Source: Acidobacteria bacterium UBA7540 (lineage in GTDB: Bacteria > Acidobacteriota > Terriglobia > UBA7540). From it: a DNA stretch of 22,672 bases. The DNA lies in the NCBI GenBank assembly GCA_002478145.1, contig DLMI01000174.1, forward strand, positions 28,359 through 51,030, read 5' to 3'. Below, piece by piece: positions 13,933 to 21,556 of the stretch. The position numbers and the translations under genes were made by a program. Position 1 is the first letter of the stretch, and every line of letters begins with the position of its first letter. The notes beneath the pieces were generated by a model that saw only the letters and a list, made by a program, of their open reading frames with translations, had not been told where the DNA came from and did no database searches.

Positions 13933-13961
13933 TTGACTGACCCCAGGTGCTGTGTTACGTT
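13933..13961 (+). promoter_or_regulatory. Promoter candidate for tolQ
   Basis: TTGACT, a 17-nt spacer and TACGTT. The predicted start near 13968 gives a leader of about 40 nt to the tolQ TTG. The -35 is strong and the -10 is weak. Confidence 0.4.
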
Positions 13962-14007
13962 GAAGGGTTAAGGGGAGGGGGAGTTCATGGTTTGTAAAGG
14001 AGGCTAA

Positions 14008-14712
14008 TTGCTCCCTGCACTGCTGGCGCTATTTCAGAACTTTTACCAAGGCGAAGTCTGGCAACTATTAGCGAACACTGGGCTGGTAGCCAGGATTGTT
14101 TTGTTGTTGCTGGCGGGCTTTTCAGTCTTATCCTGGGCAATTATCATTCACAAATTTAGGAACTTCAAGGCGGCCCGCCGGGAGTCCCAGGAGTTTTTGA
14201 AAGTGTTCCGGCAAAGCAAGCGACTTTCCGAAATCCGCACGTTCAGCCGGAGCCTGAAGTTCAGCCCGCTGTCGGAGGTTTTCCAGGCCGGATATCGTGA
14301 AATCGAAAGCCAGGCAGTAGTCAACGAGAACCCTGGCAAGCCCCACATCCGAAGTGTGGAGGCGGTGCAAAGGGCCTTGCAGATAGCCTCGTCCACCGAG
14401 CTCACGCGGATGGAGCAGTGGCTCACTTGGCTCGCCACGACGGGGTCCGTCACACCTTTCATCGGGCTTTTCGGAACGGTCTGGGGAATCATCGACGCGT
14501 TTCACGGAATGGGCACGGCGGGCACAGCTTCTCTGCGTAGCGTCGCACCCGGAATTTCAGAAGCTCTGATCACTACTGCTGCCGGCCTCTTTGCCGCCAT
14601 CCCGGCCGTCATCGCGTACAACCAGTACGTTCAGCGCATCAAAGAATTTGGCTCCCAGATGGACGATTTCGCGCTCGAATTCCTCAATCTCACGGAGCGG
14701 TATTTTAAGTAG
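14008..14712 (+). CDS. tolQ: TolQ/ExbB/MotA-type proton channel protein
   Basis: TolQ forms the inner-membrane stator that, with TolR, uses the proton gradient to drive TolA and keep the outer membrane attached during division. The product is 234 aa. A first helix is at about residues 26-46. The family core at about 135-215 has TTGSVTPFIGLFGTVWGIIDAF and then A-L-I-T-T-A-A-G-L-F-A-A-I-P-A-V-I-A-Y-N, which form helices two and three and carry the conserved Thr and Gly/Pro positions. The start is TTG 14008, with AAAGGAGG four bases upstream; an ATG at 13987 is in frame but hits a stop before it. TolR follows after 116 bp, a wide gap. Linked tolB and pal identify it as TolQ, not ExbB. Confidence 0.93.
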   Translation: MLPALLALFQNFYQGEVWQLLANTGLVARIVLLLLAGFSVLSWAIIIHKFRNFKAARRESQEFLKVFRQSKRLSEIRTFSRSLKFSPLSEVFQAGYREIESQAVVNENPGKPHIRSVEAVQRALQIASSTELTRMEQWLTWLATTGSVTPFIGLFGTVWGIIDAFHGMGTAGTASLRSVAPGISEALITTAAGLFAAIPAVIAYNQYVQRIKEFGSQMDDFALEFLNLTERYFK

Positions 14713-14754
14713 CAAGAGCATCTCTCTGGCTGCGGCGTGGAAGAGCTGTCACGT

Positions 14755-14775
14755 GTCCGTAGTCCGTGGCCTGTT
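14755..14775 (+). repeat. Heptanucleotide repeats in the tolQ-tolR gap
   Basis: Heptamers GTCCGTA, GTCCGTG and GCCTGTT, followed by an inverse-like CCACTGACGACGGAC stretch that could pair back with them. They belong to the same type as the recN leader tract. Confidence 0.5.
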
Positions 14776-14828
14776 GCCACTGACGACGGACCCGCCGTGG
14801 GGAGACCAGGGACAATCTGAGGTAATCC

Positions 14829-15245
14829 ATGGCATTTACTACACTCAAAGGTCGGACGCATACTTCGCTGGCCGAGATCAATATCACGCCTTTCGTGGAC
14901 GTGGTCCTGGTGCTCCTCATTATCTTCATGCTGACGGCGCCTATTCTCGAGTCAGGGATTGAAGTGGATCTGCCCAAGACCCACACCGTCAAGGCTATTT
15001 CGGATGAAAAAGTGGTGGTGACCATCGACAAACGTCAGACTATTTATGTAGGCAACGATCCGGTGAATATTCACAGGCTCGGCTCCTATGTTCTGGACCA
15101 CCTGAAAGGCGCGGGTGAGACACCGGTATTCATCCGCTGCGACCAGAAGGCGCCCTTCGGTGCTTTTGCGACCGTTGTGGACGCATTGAAGCAGGCCAAC
15201 CTGACCAACCTTAACGTGGTGACGGAGCCGCTGGAAACGAAGTAA
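14829..15245 (+). CDS. tolR: TolR/ExbD-type biopolymer transport protein
   Basis: TolR has one membrane helix and a periplasmic domain; it completes the TolQ-TolR motor. The 138-aa product has a short cytoplasmic start, then L-A-E-I-N-I-T-P-F-V-D-V-V-L-V-L-L-I-I-F at residues 14-33. Asp24 is the expected proton-carrying residue of the helix. The periplasmic domain ends in the ALKQANLTNLNVVTEP beta-strand typical of the ExbD/TolR fold. The ATG follows TGAGG by seven bases. It lies between two gaps filled with heptamer repeats, so the tol genes are less compact than in Proteobacteria. Confidence 0.94.
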   Translation: MAFTTLKGRTHTSLAEINITPFVDVVLVLLIIFMLTAPILESGIEVDLPKTHTVKAISDEKVVVTIDKRQTIYVGNDPVNIHRLGSYVLDHLKGAGETPVFIRCDQKAPFGAFATVVDALKQANLTNLNVVTEPLETK

Positions 15246-15250
15246 GGGCA

Positions 15251-15278
15251 GTGACGAGTGACGAGTGACAAGTGGCGA
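15251..15278 (+). repeat. Four tandem heptamers (GTGACGA)
   Basis: GTGACGA, GTGACGA, GTGACAA and GTGGCGA are perfectly in phase, starting six bases after the tolR stop codon. Confidence 0.8.
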
Positions 15279-15332
15279 GAGGCAGTCCTCAAGTTCCGGA
15301 TGGCAAGCGCGGGTCACCGTCGCCTCGCTCTT

Positions 15333-15360
15333 GCTGAGAGCTGAAAGCTGATAGCTGATG
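15333..15360 (+). repeat. Four tandem heptamers (GCTGANN)
   Basis: GCTGAGA, GCTGAAA, GCTGATA and GCTGATG are in phase, 42 bases before the TolA-like gene. They have the same unit length as the GTGACGA tract in the same gap but a different sequence. Confidence 0.8.
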
Positions 15361-15402
15361 GCAGCGAATGCATGGGACTAGAGTGACATCGACAGGATCA
15401 GG

Positions 15403-16206
15403 ATGAACGCTCAGGCCATCTCCATTATCGGTCACGCCCGGCGCGAAAGGCTGGGCGGTACGCTAGCCGTCTCCGCCGCGATGCACGTTCTGCTTTTTCT
15501 GCTCTTGGTCGGGTACACGACTTTGGCTTCGCCCTTTGGGGGCAGTTGGGGAAAGAACTGGGGAAGTGGCAGGTCCACGCGCATTGGGGCGGTGGCATCC
15601 CTGCCTGGCGTGCCGCTGCCCGCCCCCATGCTCACCACGCATAATACCCTGGCCACCGATAACCCCGGACTGCATCAGACGGAACCTCAGCCGAAGGCCG
15701 AGCCGGCGCCCAAGGCTGTCGAGATTCCCAATTTCAAAGAGTCTGTGAAGCCGGAGAAGGCGGAGCGCATCAATACACATATCCAAAAGGAAAAACCAGT
15801 CTATGCGGAGAATGCCGTCCCCTACGGCCTGGGGGGTCAACCTTCAATGAGCTACACCCAGATGGCCAGTGGGGCCGGCGAAGGTGGTCTCAGCTTCGGG
15901 GAAGGCGGGGATTTTGGCGAACGCTATGGGTGGTACGTCGCTTCCGTCCGGAACCGCATTAGCAGCAATTGGCTGCTCTCGACGATCAGCCCAAGCATCC
16001 TGAGGGCGCCCCGCCTCTATATGACTTTCACTATTCTGCGTGACGGCACGATCACCGATGTTGAGATTACGCAATCAAGCGGTTTACCGGAAGTTGACCG
16101 CTCTACTCTGCGGGCCGTTCTGGCTTCCAACCCGCTGCCCGCGCTTCCTTCCGACTATGCAGGAAACAGGGTCAAGGTGAATCTCTATTTTGATTTTCGC
16201 CGGTAA
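15403..16206 (+). CDS. tolA: TonB/TolA-like energy-transducing protein
   Basis: By position between tolR and tolB this is the TolA of the system, linking the TolQR motor to TolB and Pal. The 267-aa product has one helix at about residues 18-42, then a Gly/Pro/Lys-rich periplasmic spacer (about 45-170) with PKAEPAPKAVEIP. A C-terminal TonB-type domain (about 177-267) contains V-R-N-R-I-S-S-N-W, F-T-I-L-R-D-G-T-I-T-D-V-E-I-T-Q-S-S-G and ending NLYFDFRR. The domain is TonB_C-like, and the long helical domain II of E. coli TolA is missing. The ATG follows AGGATCAGG. The gene symbol is by context; TonB is the alternative. Confidence 0.85.
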   Translation: MNAQAISIIGHARRERLGGTLAVSAAMHVLLFLLLVGYTTLASPFGGSWGKNWGSGRSTRIGAVASLPGVPLPAPMLTTHNTLATDNPGLHQTEPQPKAEPAPKAVEIPNFKESVKPEKAERINTHIQKEKPVYAENAVPYGLGGQPSMSYTQMASGAGEGGLSFGEGGDFGERYGWYVASVRNRISSNWLLSTISPSILRAPRLYMTFTILRDGTITDVEITQSSGLPEVDRSTLRAVLASNPLPALPSDYAGNRVKVNLYFDFRR

Positions 16207-16268
16207 CCGGCGCTGCCTGGCGCGTCGTCGAGGGGCGGTGAATACATCACAGAATGATCTCGCCAGGA

Positions 16269-16297
16269 TTGCGAACTGCGACCCGCCTTGATATACT
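16269..16297 (+). promoter_or_regulatory. Promoter candidate for tolB
   Basis: TTGCGA (16269-16274), a 17-nt spacer and TATACT (16292-16297). The predicted start near 16304 gives a leader of about 78 nt. Its presence suggests tolB can be transcribed independently of tolQRA. Confidence 0.55.
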
Positions 16298-16381
16298 GCC
16301 TCTCGTCAGGTGGCAGGAAATATGTCACACTGCGAGACATCTGTGTGGCAACGGGCGCGCATCTAATACTCTGTGGAGTTC

Positions 16382-17743
16382 ATGTACCCCATGCACTTGT
16401 TCTTCAAGCGAATCCGAGTTTACATTTTACTCTTGGTGACCACGCTTCCGTTGTTTTTGATGGCCTTCCACACCAGCCAGGGTCAGGACTGGTTCAGCAT
16501 CGGAATTAACCTCGGCGCGCCCAAAATCAAGATGGCAGTGTCGGACTTTCCTGCCAGTTCAGTGGACCCGAACCTCGTCAGCCTCACCCAGGGGTTTAAT
16601 CAGACCTTGTGGAACGACCTCGACCAGTCCGGCATCTTCGATCTGGTCAGCAAGAGTTACTACCCTTTGACGCCTCCCCGTGAGCCCCAGGAGGTGGACT
16701 TCAAGGCGTGGAGCTCGGCCCCGGTCTCTGCCCAGATGCTTGCTTTCGGGAAGACCGAAATCATTAATTCCAATTTGGTCATTACGGCGCGCTTGTTTGA
16801 CCTTGGCAATCCTACTAATCCCAGCGTTATTGCCAAGCGCTACGTCGCAACCTTGAACGAGACCTCGACCCGCGAGGCTGCGCACCGGTTTGCCAACGAG
16901 ATTATTCAGACCCTTGGAGGTGGAGTTCCCGGCATTTATCTCACCAAAATTGCGTTTGTGAGCCGCCGCACCGGGCACGACGAGATCTGGGTAATGGATT
17001 ACGACGGTTTTGACCAGCACCCCATTACTAGTTACGGCTCCCTTTGTACGACACCGCGCTGGGCCCCGGATAATACCAAACTTGCCTTCACGAGCTACGC
17101 CTCCGGCAACCCGGAGATTTACATATTCTCACTGGAGACCAACCGCCGCGTTCCCTTTCCCAGTTACAAGGGGTTGAACACCACACCGGCCTGGTCGCCC
17201 GACGGAAAAAAGATAGCCTTTTGTTCCAGTATGAGCGGCGACCCGGAGATTTACCTCTCGGACGTCAATGGCTCCAACCTCCAGCGGCTCACATTTTCTC
17301 GGGGGGTGGATATTTCTCCGGCGTGGAATCCCAAGACGGGCACTGAAATGGCCTTTGTTTCTGACCGAAGCGGCACGCCCCAGGTTTACACCATGTCGGC
17401 GGACGGTACCAACCTGCGACGCGTCACCACCGCGGGAGGCGGCGGCGATGCCAGCGGCCCCTCCTGGTCTCCCAACGGTTTGTTTCTCGCTTTTCATTGG
17501 AGGCTCTCTGAAACCGGGACCTACGACATCTACGTTATGGAAATCGCCACGGGTAGAATCATCCAGTTGACTCACGACGCGGGACGCAACGAGCATCCTA
17601 CCTGGTCGCCCGACGGGCGCCACCTGGCTTTCGAGTCCACCCGCTCCGGCACGCGCCAAGTCTGGACGATGCTCGCCAATGGCAGTAACCCCGAGCCACT
17701 GACCAAGGATGGGCAGAACTGGAACCCCAACTGGTCGAACTAG
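16382..17743 (+). CDS. tolB: Tol-Pal system beta-propeller protein TolB
   Basis: TolB is periplasmic and binds Pal and TolA. From ATG 16382 the product is 453 aa. An N-terminal signal peptide has a basic start and a hydrophobic core near residues 14-28. The TolB N-terminal domain (about 40-175) contains M-A-V-S-D-F-P and D-L-D-Q-S-G-I-F. Six PD40 propeller blades follow, each with the W-S-P-D-G-x-x-x-A-F pattern: WAPDNTKLAF, WSPDGKKIAF, WNPKTGTEMAF, WSPNGLFLAF, WSPDGRHLAF and a final NWNPNWSN. GTG 16373 and ATG 16391 are alternative starts; GGAG at 16375-16378 does not clearly separate them. Pal follows after a 294-bp gap with its own terminator-like structure. Confidence 0.95.
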   Translation: MYPMHLFFKRIRVYILLLVTTLPLFLMAFHTSQGQDWFSIGINLGAPKIKMAVSDFPASSVDPNLVSLTQGFNQTLWNDLDQSGIFDLVSKSYYPLTPPREPQEVDFKAWSSAPVSAQMLAFGKTEIINSNLVITARLFDLGNPTNPSVIAKRYVATLNETSTREAAHRFANEIIQTLGGGVPGIYLTKIAFVSRRTGHDEIWVMDYDGFDQHPITSYGSLCTTPRWAPDNTKLAFTSYASGNPEIYIFSLETNRRVPFPSYKGLNTTPAWSPDGKKIAFCSSMSGDPEIYLSDVNGSNLQRLTFSRGVDISPAWNPKTGTEMAFVSDRSGTPQVYTMSADGTNLRRVTTAGGGGDASGPSWSPNGLFLAFHWRLSETGTYDIYVMEIATGRIIQLTHDAGRNEHPTWSPDGRHLAFESTRSGTRQVWTMLANGSNPEPLTKDGQNWNPNWSN

Positions 17744-17842
17744 TTTTTCGGAGAGCAAGAGAAGGTGCCATTTTCCTGGGGATAATCGCCTCAACTCTGT
17801 TGATGCCGGGAAGAGACCGGCAACCAAACAAAATGGTCATGA

Positions 17843-17880
17843 CACGGCCTTTTTGTAATTAACCGGTTGTGTTTTTTTTT
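17843..17880 (+). terminator. Terminator candidate after tolB
   Basis: A 7-bp stem with two G-U pairs (CACGGCC 17843-17849, GGTTGTG 17865-17871) is followed directly by a run of nine T (17872-17880). The stem is weak but the T-tract is strong. A GC-rich hairpin, CCCGCC-TGA-GGCGGG, follows at 17919-17933 without a T-tract. Confidence 0.4.
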
Positions 17881-18037
17881 GAGTTGATGTTAGTATCTAA
17901 GCTCTACAAAGTTATTATCCCGCCTGAGGCGGGGCAGGCCGCTTGCGTCAGACCCGACCGCCAGAGGGGTAATCCAGGTAGTTCGATTCGTCCACAGGAG
18001 CACGAGAATTCTATTGACCGACCAAGGAGGATTTAGC

Positions 18038-18799
18038 ATGCAACAGCAGAAACGCAGTCTTGCGCTTCTCGTCGGTTTATTGGGAGTTGTTCTTCTGGCG
18101 GGCGCGTGCCACAAGAAGCAGGTGGCCGCACCACCTCCGCCACCACCGCCCCCGCCGCCGGCGCCAACCGTTACCTTGACGGCCGAGCCTAGCACGGTTG
18201 AAACAGGCCAGTCCGTCACGCTCAGTTGGACTTCTCAAAACGCCACTGACCTGAGCCTCGATCCTGGCGTGGGAAAAGTTCAAGCGCAGGGGTCAACCAC
18301 AGTTACCCCACAGGACTCCACCACCTACACGTTGACAGCCACCGGTCCAGGTGGCACCCAAACCGCAACCGCGAGGGTTACCGTGACGGTTCCACCGCCA
18401 CCACCACCGCCACCGCCACCACCGGAAGTTAAGGTCAGCGAGGAGGACCTTTTCACACAAAATGTGAAGGATGCCTACTTCGATTACGACAAGTCCGACA
18501 TCCGTCCTGACGCGCAGCAGGCCTTGACATCCGATGCTGACTTCTTGAAGCCGCACACGGATATCAAGTTCACCATCGAAGGACAATGCGACGAACGTGG
18601 GAGCGAAGAGTACAACCTCGGTCTGGGTGACCGACGCGCCACCGCCGCCAAGGATTTCCTGGTAAATCTGGGAGTCAGCACCGACCGCATCAACACGATC
18701 TCTTACGGTAAGGATCGGCCGGTTTGCACTGACCACGACGAGGATTGCTGGCAGAAGAATCGTCGGGCTCACTTCCACTTCGGAACTGAGACAAAGTAA
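18038..18799 (+). CDS. pal: Peptidoglycan-associated lipoprotein Pal with Ig-like insert
   Basis: Pal anchors the outer membrane to peptidoglycan. From ATG 18038 (AAGGAGG seven bases upstream) the product is 253 aa, much longer than the usual 150-180. A signal peptide ends LLAGAC, giving Cys24 as the lipid-bearing residue. A run of 10 Pro is followed by an Ig-like beta domain (about 45-118: G-Q-S-V-T-L-S-W, D-S-T-T-Y-T-L-T-A-T). A second run of 11 Pro then leads to the OmpA-type domain (about 135-253). That domain has YFDYDKSDIRPDA, I-E-G-Q-C-D-E-R-G-S-E-E-Y-N-L-G-L-G-x-R-R-A and NRRAHF, the diaminopimelate-binding set. The TTG at 18014 is rejected because it precedes the ribosome-binding site. 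The sequence just before the gene has no clear promoter. Confidence 0.95.
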   Translation: MQQQKRSLALLVGLLGVVLLAGACHKKQVAAPPPPPPPPPPAPTVTLTAEPSTVETGQSVTLSWTSQNATDLSLDPGVGKVQAQGSTTVTPQDSTTYTLTATGPGGTQTATARVTVTVPPPPPPPPPPPEVKVSEEDLFTQNVKDAYFDYDKSDIRPDAQQALTSDADFLKPHTDIKFTIEGQCDERGSEEYNLGLGDRRATAAKDFLVNLGVSTDRINTISYGKDRPVCTDHDEDCWQKNRRAHFHFGTETK

Positions 18800-18807
18800 G
18801 ACGACCC

Positions 18808-18834
18808 GGCCGGGAACCCTTGGGACTCCCGGCC
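18808..18834 (+). terminator. Terminator-like hairpin after pal
   Basis: The perfect 8-bp stem GGCCGGGA/TCCCGGCC encloses an 11-nt loop with an inner CCC/GGG pair. It lies nine bases after the pal stop. The downstream TATTTCTCC is only mildly T-rich, so intrinsic termination is plausible but not certain. Confidence 0.5.
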
Positions 18835-18969
18835 TATTTCTCCTCGCACGTTCCCATGTCTCACTGACTCGGGTAGCCGGCGCAGGAAAGGGGGGAACTG
18901 TGCCTGCATCCACCAGACCCGACATAAGGCATCACTGGCCTTTTCCGCCTTTGCGCCCATTCCTGCCAG

Positions 18970-18999
18970 TTGACCCAGACGCGGGCGAGAGAGTACACT
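18970..18999 (+). promoter_or_regulatory. Promoter candidate for cpoB
   Basis: TTGACC (18970-18975), an 18-nt spacer and TACACT (18994-18999). The predicted start near 19006 gives a leader of about 31 nt containing GAGGGTGA. Confidence 0.5.
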
Positions 19000-19036
19000 G
19001 GCGTGAGTTTAATTTAAACAGCGAGGGTGACGCCCT

Positions 19037-19915
19037 TTGAAAAAGCATGCCCTACTGACTCTGCTCATCATCAGCCTTCTGGTTGCCGGGGCGCGGCCCG
19101 GCTATGCCATCAGCAAAGAGATGTACCAGATGATGCAGGAACTGGACGCCCTGCAACAGGCTGTCCAAACCCTGCAGAAGACCGTCGACACCCAGACCGC
19201 GGTGTTGAAGACCCTGATCGAACAGGCCAACGACAGCGTCAACAAAATGAAGGTCAACATGGACGATCTGCACGACTCCATGCAAAAAAATCTGGCCACT
19301 TCCAACGCCCACCTCGATTCCATGGCAACTCAAATCCAGGCCCTCAGCGAAAGCCTCGATGAAGCCAAATCGCGTATCGGCAAGCTCGGCGAGCAATTAA
19401 CGCAGACTCAGAACATCATCCAGACTTTGAGCGCCCCCAGCCAACCTCAGGGTGTACCGCCAGGCGCTGCTGCTCCCGGGCCAGGCGGGGAATTGAAACC
19501 CCAGGCAAATGTTCCCGATCCCGATAGCCTATACAACTCAGGCTTGAGTTTCTACAACGGTGGGCAGTACGACCTCGCTATTCAGGCGTTTCAGGATTAT
19601 CTCCGCTCCTACGGTGGGACTGACAGGGCTTCGAACGCCCAGTTCTATATCGCAGACAGTTATTACATCCAGAAGAACTACAAGAACGCGATCAGGGAAT
19701 ACGACAAGTGCATCGAAAGGTATCCCCAGGGCAACAAAGCCGCGGCAGCACAGCTAAAGAAGGGATTTGCACTGATCGAGCTCGGCGAAAAGAGTGCCGG
19801 GCTGCGGGAATTGCGTTCCTTGATTGAACAGTATCCTAACTCCCGCGAGGCCGATTTGGCGCGCCAAAGAATTAAGAAGCTGGGCTATACCGCGGCGCGG
19901 CGACGCTCCGACTGA
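19037..19915 (+). CDS. cpoB: Tol-Pal associated periplasmic protein CpoB (YbgF)
   Basis: CpoB links the Tol machine to peptidoglycan synthesis at the division site. The 292-aa product starts at TTG 19037 with GAGGGTGA six bases upstream. A signal peptide ends at about residue 24 (ARPGYA). Residues of about 28-130 form a long coiled coil rich in Gln, Leu and Asp, longer than the short trimerising coil of E. coli CpoB. A Pro/Gly linker (about 134-155) leads to a C-terminal TPR domain (about 163-285). That domain has three repeats of the form LYNSGLSFYNGGQYDLAIQAF, AQFYIADSYYIQKNYKNAI and AQLKKGFALIELGEKSAGL. It follows pal, the normal family position, but with its own promoter candidate. Confidence 0.92.
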   Translation: MKKHALLTLLIISLLVAGARPGYAISKEMYQMMQELDALQQAVQTLQKTVDTQTAVLKTLIEQANDSVNKMKVNMDDLHDSMQKNLATSNAHLDSMATQIQALSESLDEAKSRIGKLGEQLTQTQNIIQTLSAPSQPQGVPPGAAAPGPGGELKPQANVPDPDSLYNSGLSFYNGGQYDLAIQAFQDYLRSYGGTDRASNAQFYIADSYYIQKNYKNAIREYDKCIERYPQGNKAAAAQLKKGFALIELGEKSAGLRELRSLIEQYPNSREADLARQRIKKLGYTAARRRSD

Positions 19916-20002
19916 CTCCCAGCCTGCGCATTCTCTGTGCTGCCTCGCCATGACAACCCGTGTGCGTACAGCTTAAACACGGGCCGCTAGAGGGAGGTTC
20001 CT

Positions 20003-20464
20003 ATGTCTGGCTCCGTTAATAAAGTGATCCTGATTGGCCGCCTCGGGAAGGACCCGGAAGTAAAATACACACCCAGCGGCGCACCCGTGGCCAAATTCAG
20101 TCTGGCCACGGATGAAGTTTTCAAAGACCGTAGCGGCGAGCAGCAGAAGCGCACCGAATGGCACAACATCGTTGCCTGGAACAAGCTGGCCGAGATCTGC
20201 GGGGAATACCTCACTAAAGGCAAGCTGGTCTACATCGAGGGGAGCATCCGAAGCCGGCAATGGGAAGACCAGGCGGGAAACAAGCGCACCGCCTATGACA
20301 TCGTGGCGGGTAGGATGCAGATGTTGGGCTCAAAGGCAGATAGCGATCGTGCCGCGGCAGCCGCAGCAGCAGTGCCAGCGGCGGAGCGCGCCCCCGTGGA
20401 AAAGCCGCCAGCCTCAGAGCCACCCGCCGAACCCGAGATTACGGACGAAGACGTTCCGTTTTGA
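20003..20464 (+). CDS. ssb: Single-stranded DNA-binding protein
   Basis: SSB coats single-stranded DNA in replication, recombination and repair. The 153-aa product has the OB fold at residues 1-110, with the start SVNKVILIGRLGKDPEVKYT, the W-H-N-I-V-A-W-N-K-L-A-E strand and the L-V-Y-I-E-G-S-I-R-S-R-Q-W segment. An Ala/Pro-rich linker leads to the acidic tip DEDVPF, which docks partner proteins. GAGGGAGG lies just before the ATG. A weak ATGACA-N17-TTAAAC promoter match at 19950-19978 may serve it. Its place after cpoB is not part of the Tol function; recN, another repair gene, lies on the far side of the tol cluster. Confidence 0.97.
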   Translation: MSGSVNKVILIGRLGKDPEVKYTPSGAPVAKFSLATDEVFKDRSGEQQKRTEWHNIVAWNKLAEICGEYLTKGKLVYIEGSIRSRQWEDQAGNKRTAYDIVAGRMQMLGSKADSDRAAAAAAAVPAAERAPVEKPPASEPPAEPEITDEDVPF

Positions 20465-20473
20465 TCAAGAGAC

Positions 20474-20522
20474 GTCCGTTGTCCCGCCACCGCAGGTCCG
20501 TGGTCAGTACTCGGCGTCAGTC
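20474..20522 (+). repeat. Heptanucleotide repeat tract after ssb
   Basis: GTCCGTT and GTCCCGC (20474-20487), then GTCCGTG and GTCAGTA (20496-20509), then GTCAGTC (20516-20522). The first 25 bases match the recN leader tract with about two differences. The rest of the gap to 20707 shows no recognised feature. Confidence 0.6.
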
Positions 20523-20707
20523 AAGATTGGCTGGGAGCAATCAATGAGAGGCGCGCCAACGCCGAGCGGCGACGCATCTTCGCTCAAGATAGGGAGTTCC
20601 CTGCGGCTCGATATTATATTCCAAGCGGGTGTCGCTCTTCCTTGCACTCCCCTGTGATTCCGGTAGCCTAACAATAGCTCTCGCCCTTTCGCAAACGCGA
20701 CTCCACT

Positions 20708-21076
20708 TCAGCGCGCGAGCCGCTGTCTCCTCTCATCCCAGCGGCGAACGAGCTCATCGAATTCTTGGGTTTGCTGTGGCGAAAGGATTTGTCGAATTCT
20801 GTTGCGCGTCTCCTCCCGGAGCGCATTTGACTGGGAATCCGCTTGTTGTTGGACGGCGCTAAATTTCTTGGTCGAGCCCTCTAAAATCTGATCCAGTTGA
20901 ACGACTTGGGTGTCGGAGAGAGTGAGCTGGGCCTTGAGGCGGCTGACAAAAGTTTGTCTATTGAAGGGCCGACGCCAGTAACCCGTGCTCCAGGCATAGT
21001 AATAGACGCAGGTCCCCCCCACGACTACACCTAGTAGGAATGTCAACGCGAAATACAGGTAGGCTTTTCGGCTCAT
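20708..21076 (-). CDS. Membrane-anchored Spy/CpxP-like periplasmic protein
   Basis: This 122-aa protein has one N-terminal membrane helix (about residues 6-27) and a charged, all-helical periplasmic part. Two LTxxQ-like motifs are visible: L-T-L-S-D-T-Q-V-V-Q-L-D at about 51-62 and I-L-S-P-Q-Q-T-Q-E-F-D-E-L at about 97-109. They are typical of the Spy/CpxP and heavy-metal-resistance (CnrR-like) group, which act as periplasmic chaperones or stress sensors. Unlike Spy it is anchored, not secreted. The ATG has AAGGAG five bases upstream, and it starts 18 bp after the anti-sigma stop, so the three genes form one operon. A role as an envelope-stress output or an added sensor is inferred. Confidence 0.8.
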   Translation of the reverse strand: MSRKAYLYFALTFLLGVVVGGTCVYYYAWSTGYWRRPFNRQTFVSRLKAQLTLSDTQVVQLDQILEGSTKKFSAVQQQADSQSNALREETRNRIRQILSPQQTQEFDELVRRWDERRQRLAR

Positions 21077-21094
21077 TGATCTCCTTAGCCAACT

Positions 21095-21553
21095 TTAGTC
21101 GGGCAGCCTTCCCGGAATCCAATCGTGTGAATCACCGATTTCGCCGCCGATTACGTCGGGCTGAGACGATTGACTATTGCTCTGCAAGCCGAGAAAATCC
21201 GCGCCGCCAACTCCCCGGACCGGCCCCGAGGTCGGCAGCACCAAACTAAGAAGCAAGGCCAGAGTCAGGGCAAGCGTGGCGTAAACGAACCGCCGGCCAA
21301 CGGTCTCGAAAAATTCCCGCCGCGCTCCCTTCTCTTCCCATTCTTGCAGCCGCCGAACCAGTCGGGAGGCAAACCCGAAGGAGGCTTCCGGCGCCGCCTC
21401 TTCCGCTAAGGCGCAAAAGCCGGCATGCACCAGACGTGCGTCACGCAAAAACCCCACGCAACCCGCGCACTTGCTCAGGTGCTCCCGCGCCTCCGCAGAC
21501 AACTCGCCGTCCCTCAGGTCACTGACAAGATCCCGAATCGCTTCGCAATCCAT
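21095..21553 (-). CDS. Zinc-finger (zf-HC2) anti-sigma factor
   Basis: This 152-aa protein has an N-terminal anti-sigma domain with the zinc motif H25-x3-C29-x2-C32 (HLSKCAGC) and a further Cys at position 3. One membrane helix is at about residues 88-107. A short Ser/Gln/Gly-rich periplasmic tail of about 45 residues follows. This is the layout of membrane-bound ZAS-type regulators that hold an ECF sigma factor until stress releases it. It starts 3 bp after the sigma stop, with GGAGGG within the sigma 3' end, so translation is likely coupled. Release by regulated cleavage, perhaps ending with the RseP encoded at 6700-8025, is possible but not shown. Confidence 0.88.
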   Translation of the reverse strand: MDCEAIRDLVSDLRDGELSAEAREHLSKCAGCVGFLRDARLVHAGFCALAEEAAPEASFGFASRLVRRLQEWEEKGARREFFETVGRRFVYATLALTLALLLSLVLPTSGPVRGVGGADFLGLQSNSQSSQPDVIGGEIGDSHDWIPGRLPD

Positions 21554-21556
21554 ATC

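Noticed and set aside
18014..18037. TTG start giving Pal eight more residues
   Set aside because: It lies upstream of the AAGGAGG site and would put residues ahead of the signal peptide; ATG 18038 is ideally spaced.
20629..20862. Plus-strand ORF after ssb
   Set aside because: More than half is antisense to the Spy/CpxP-like gene and there is no ribosome-binding site.
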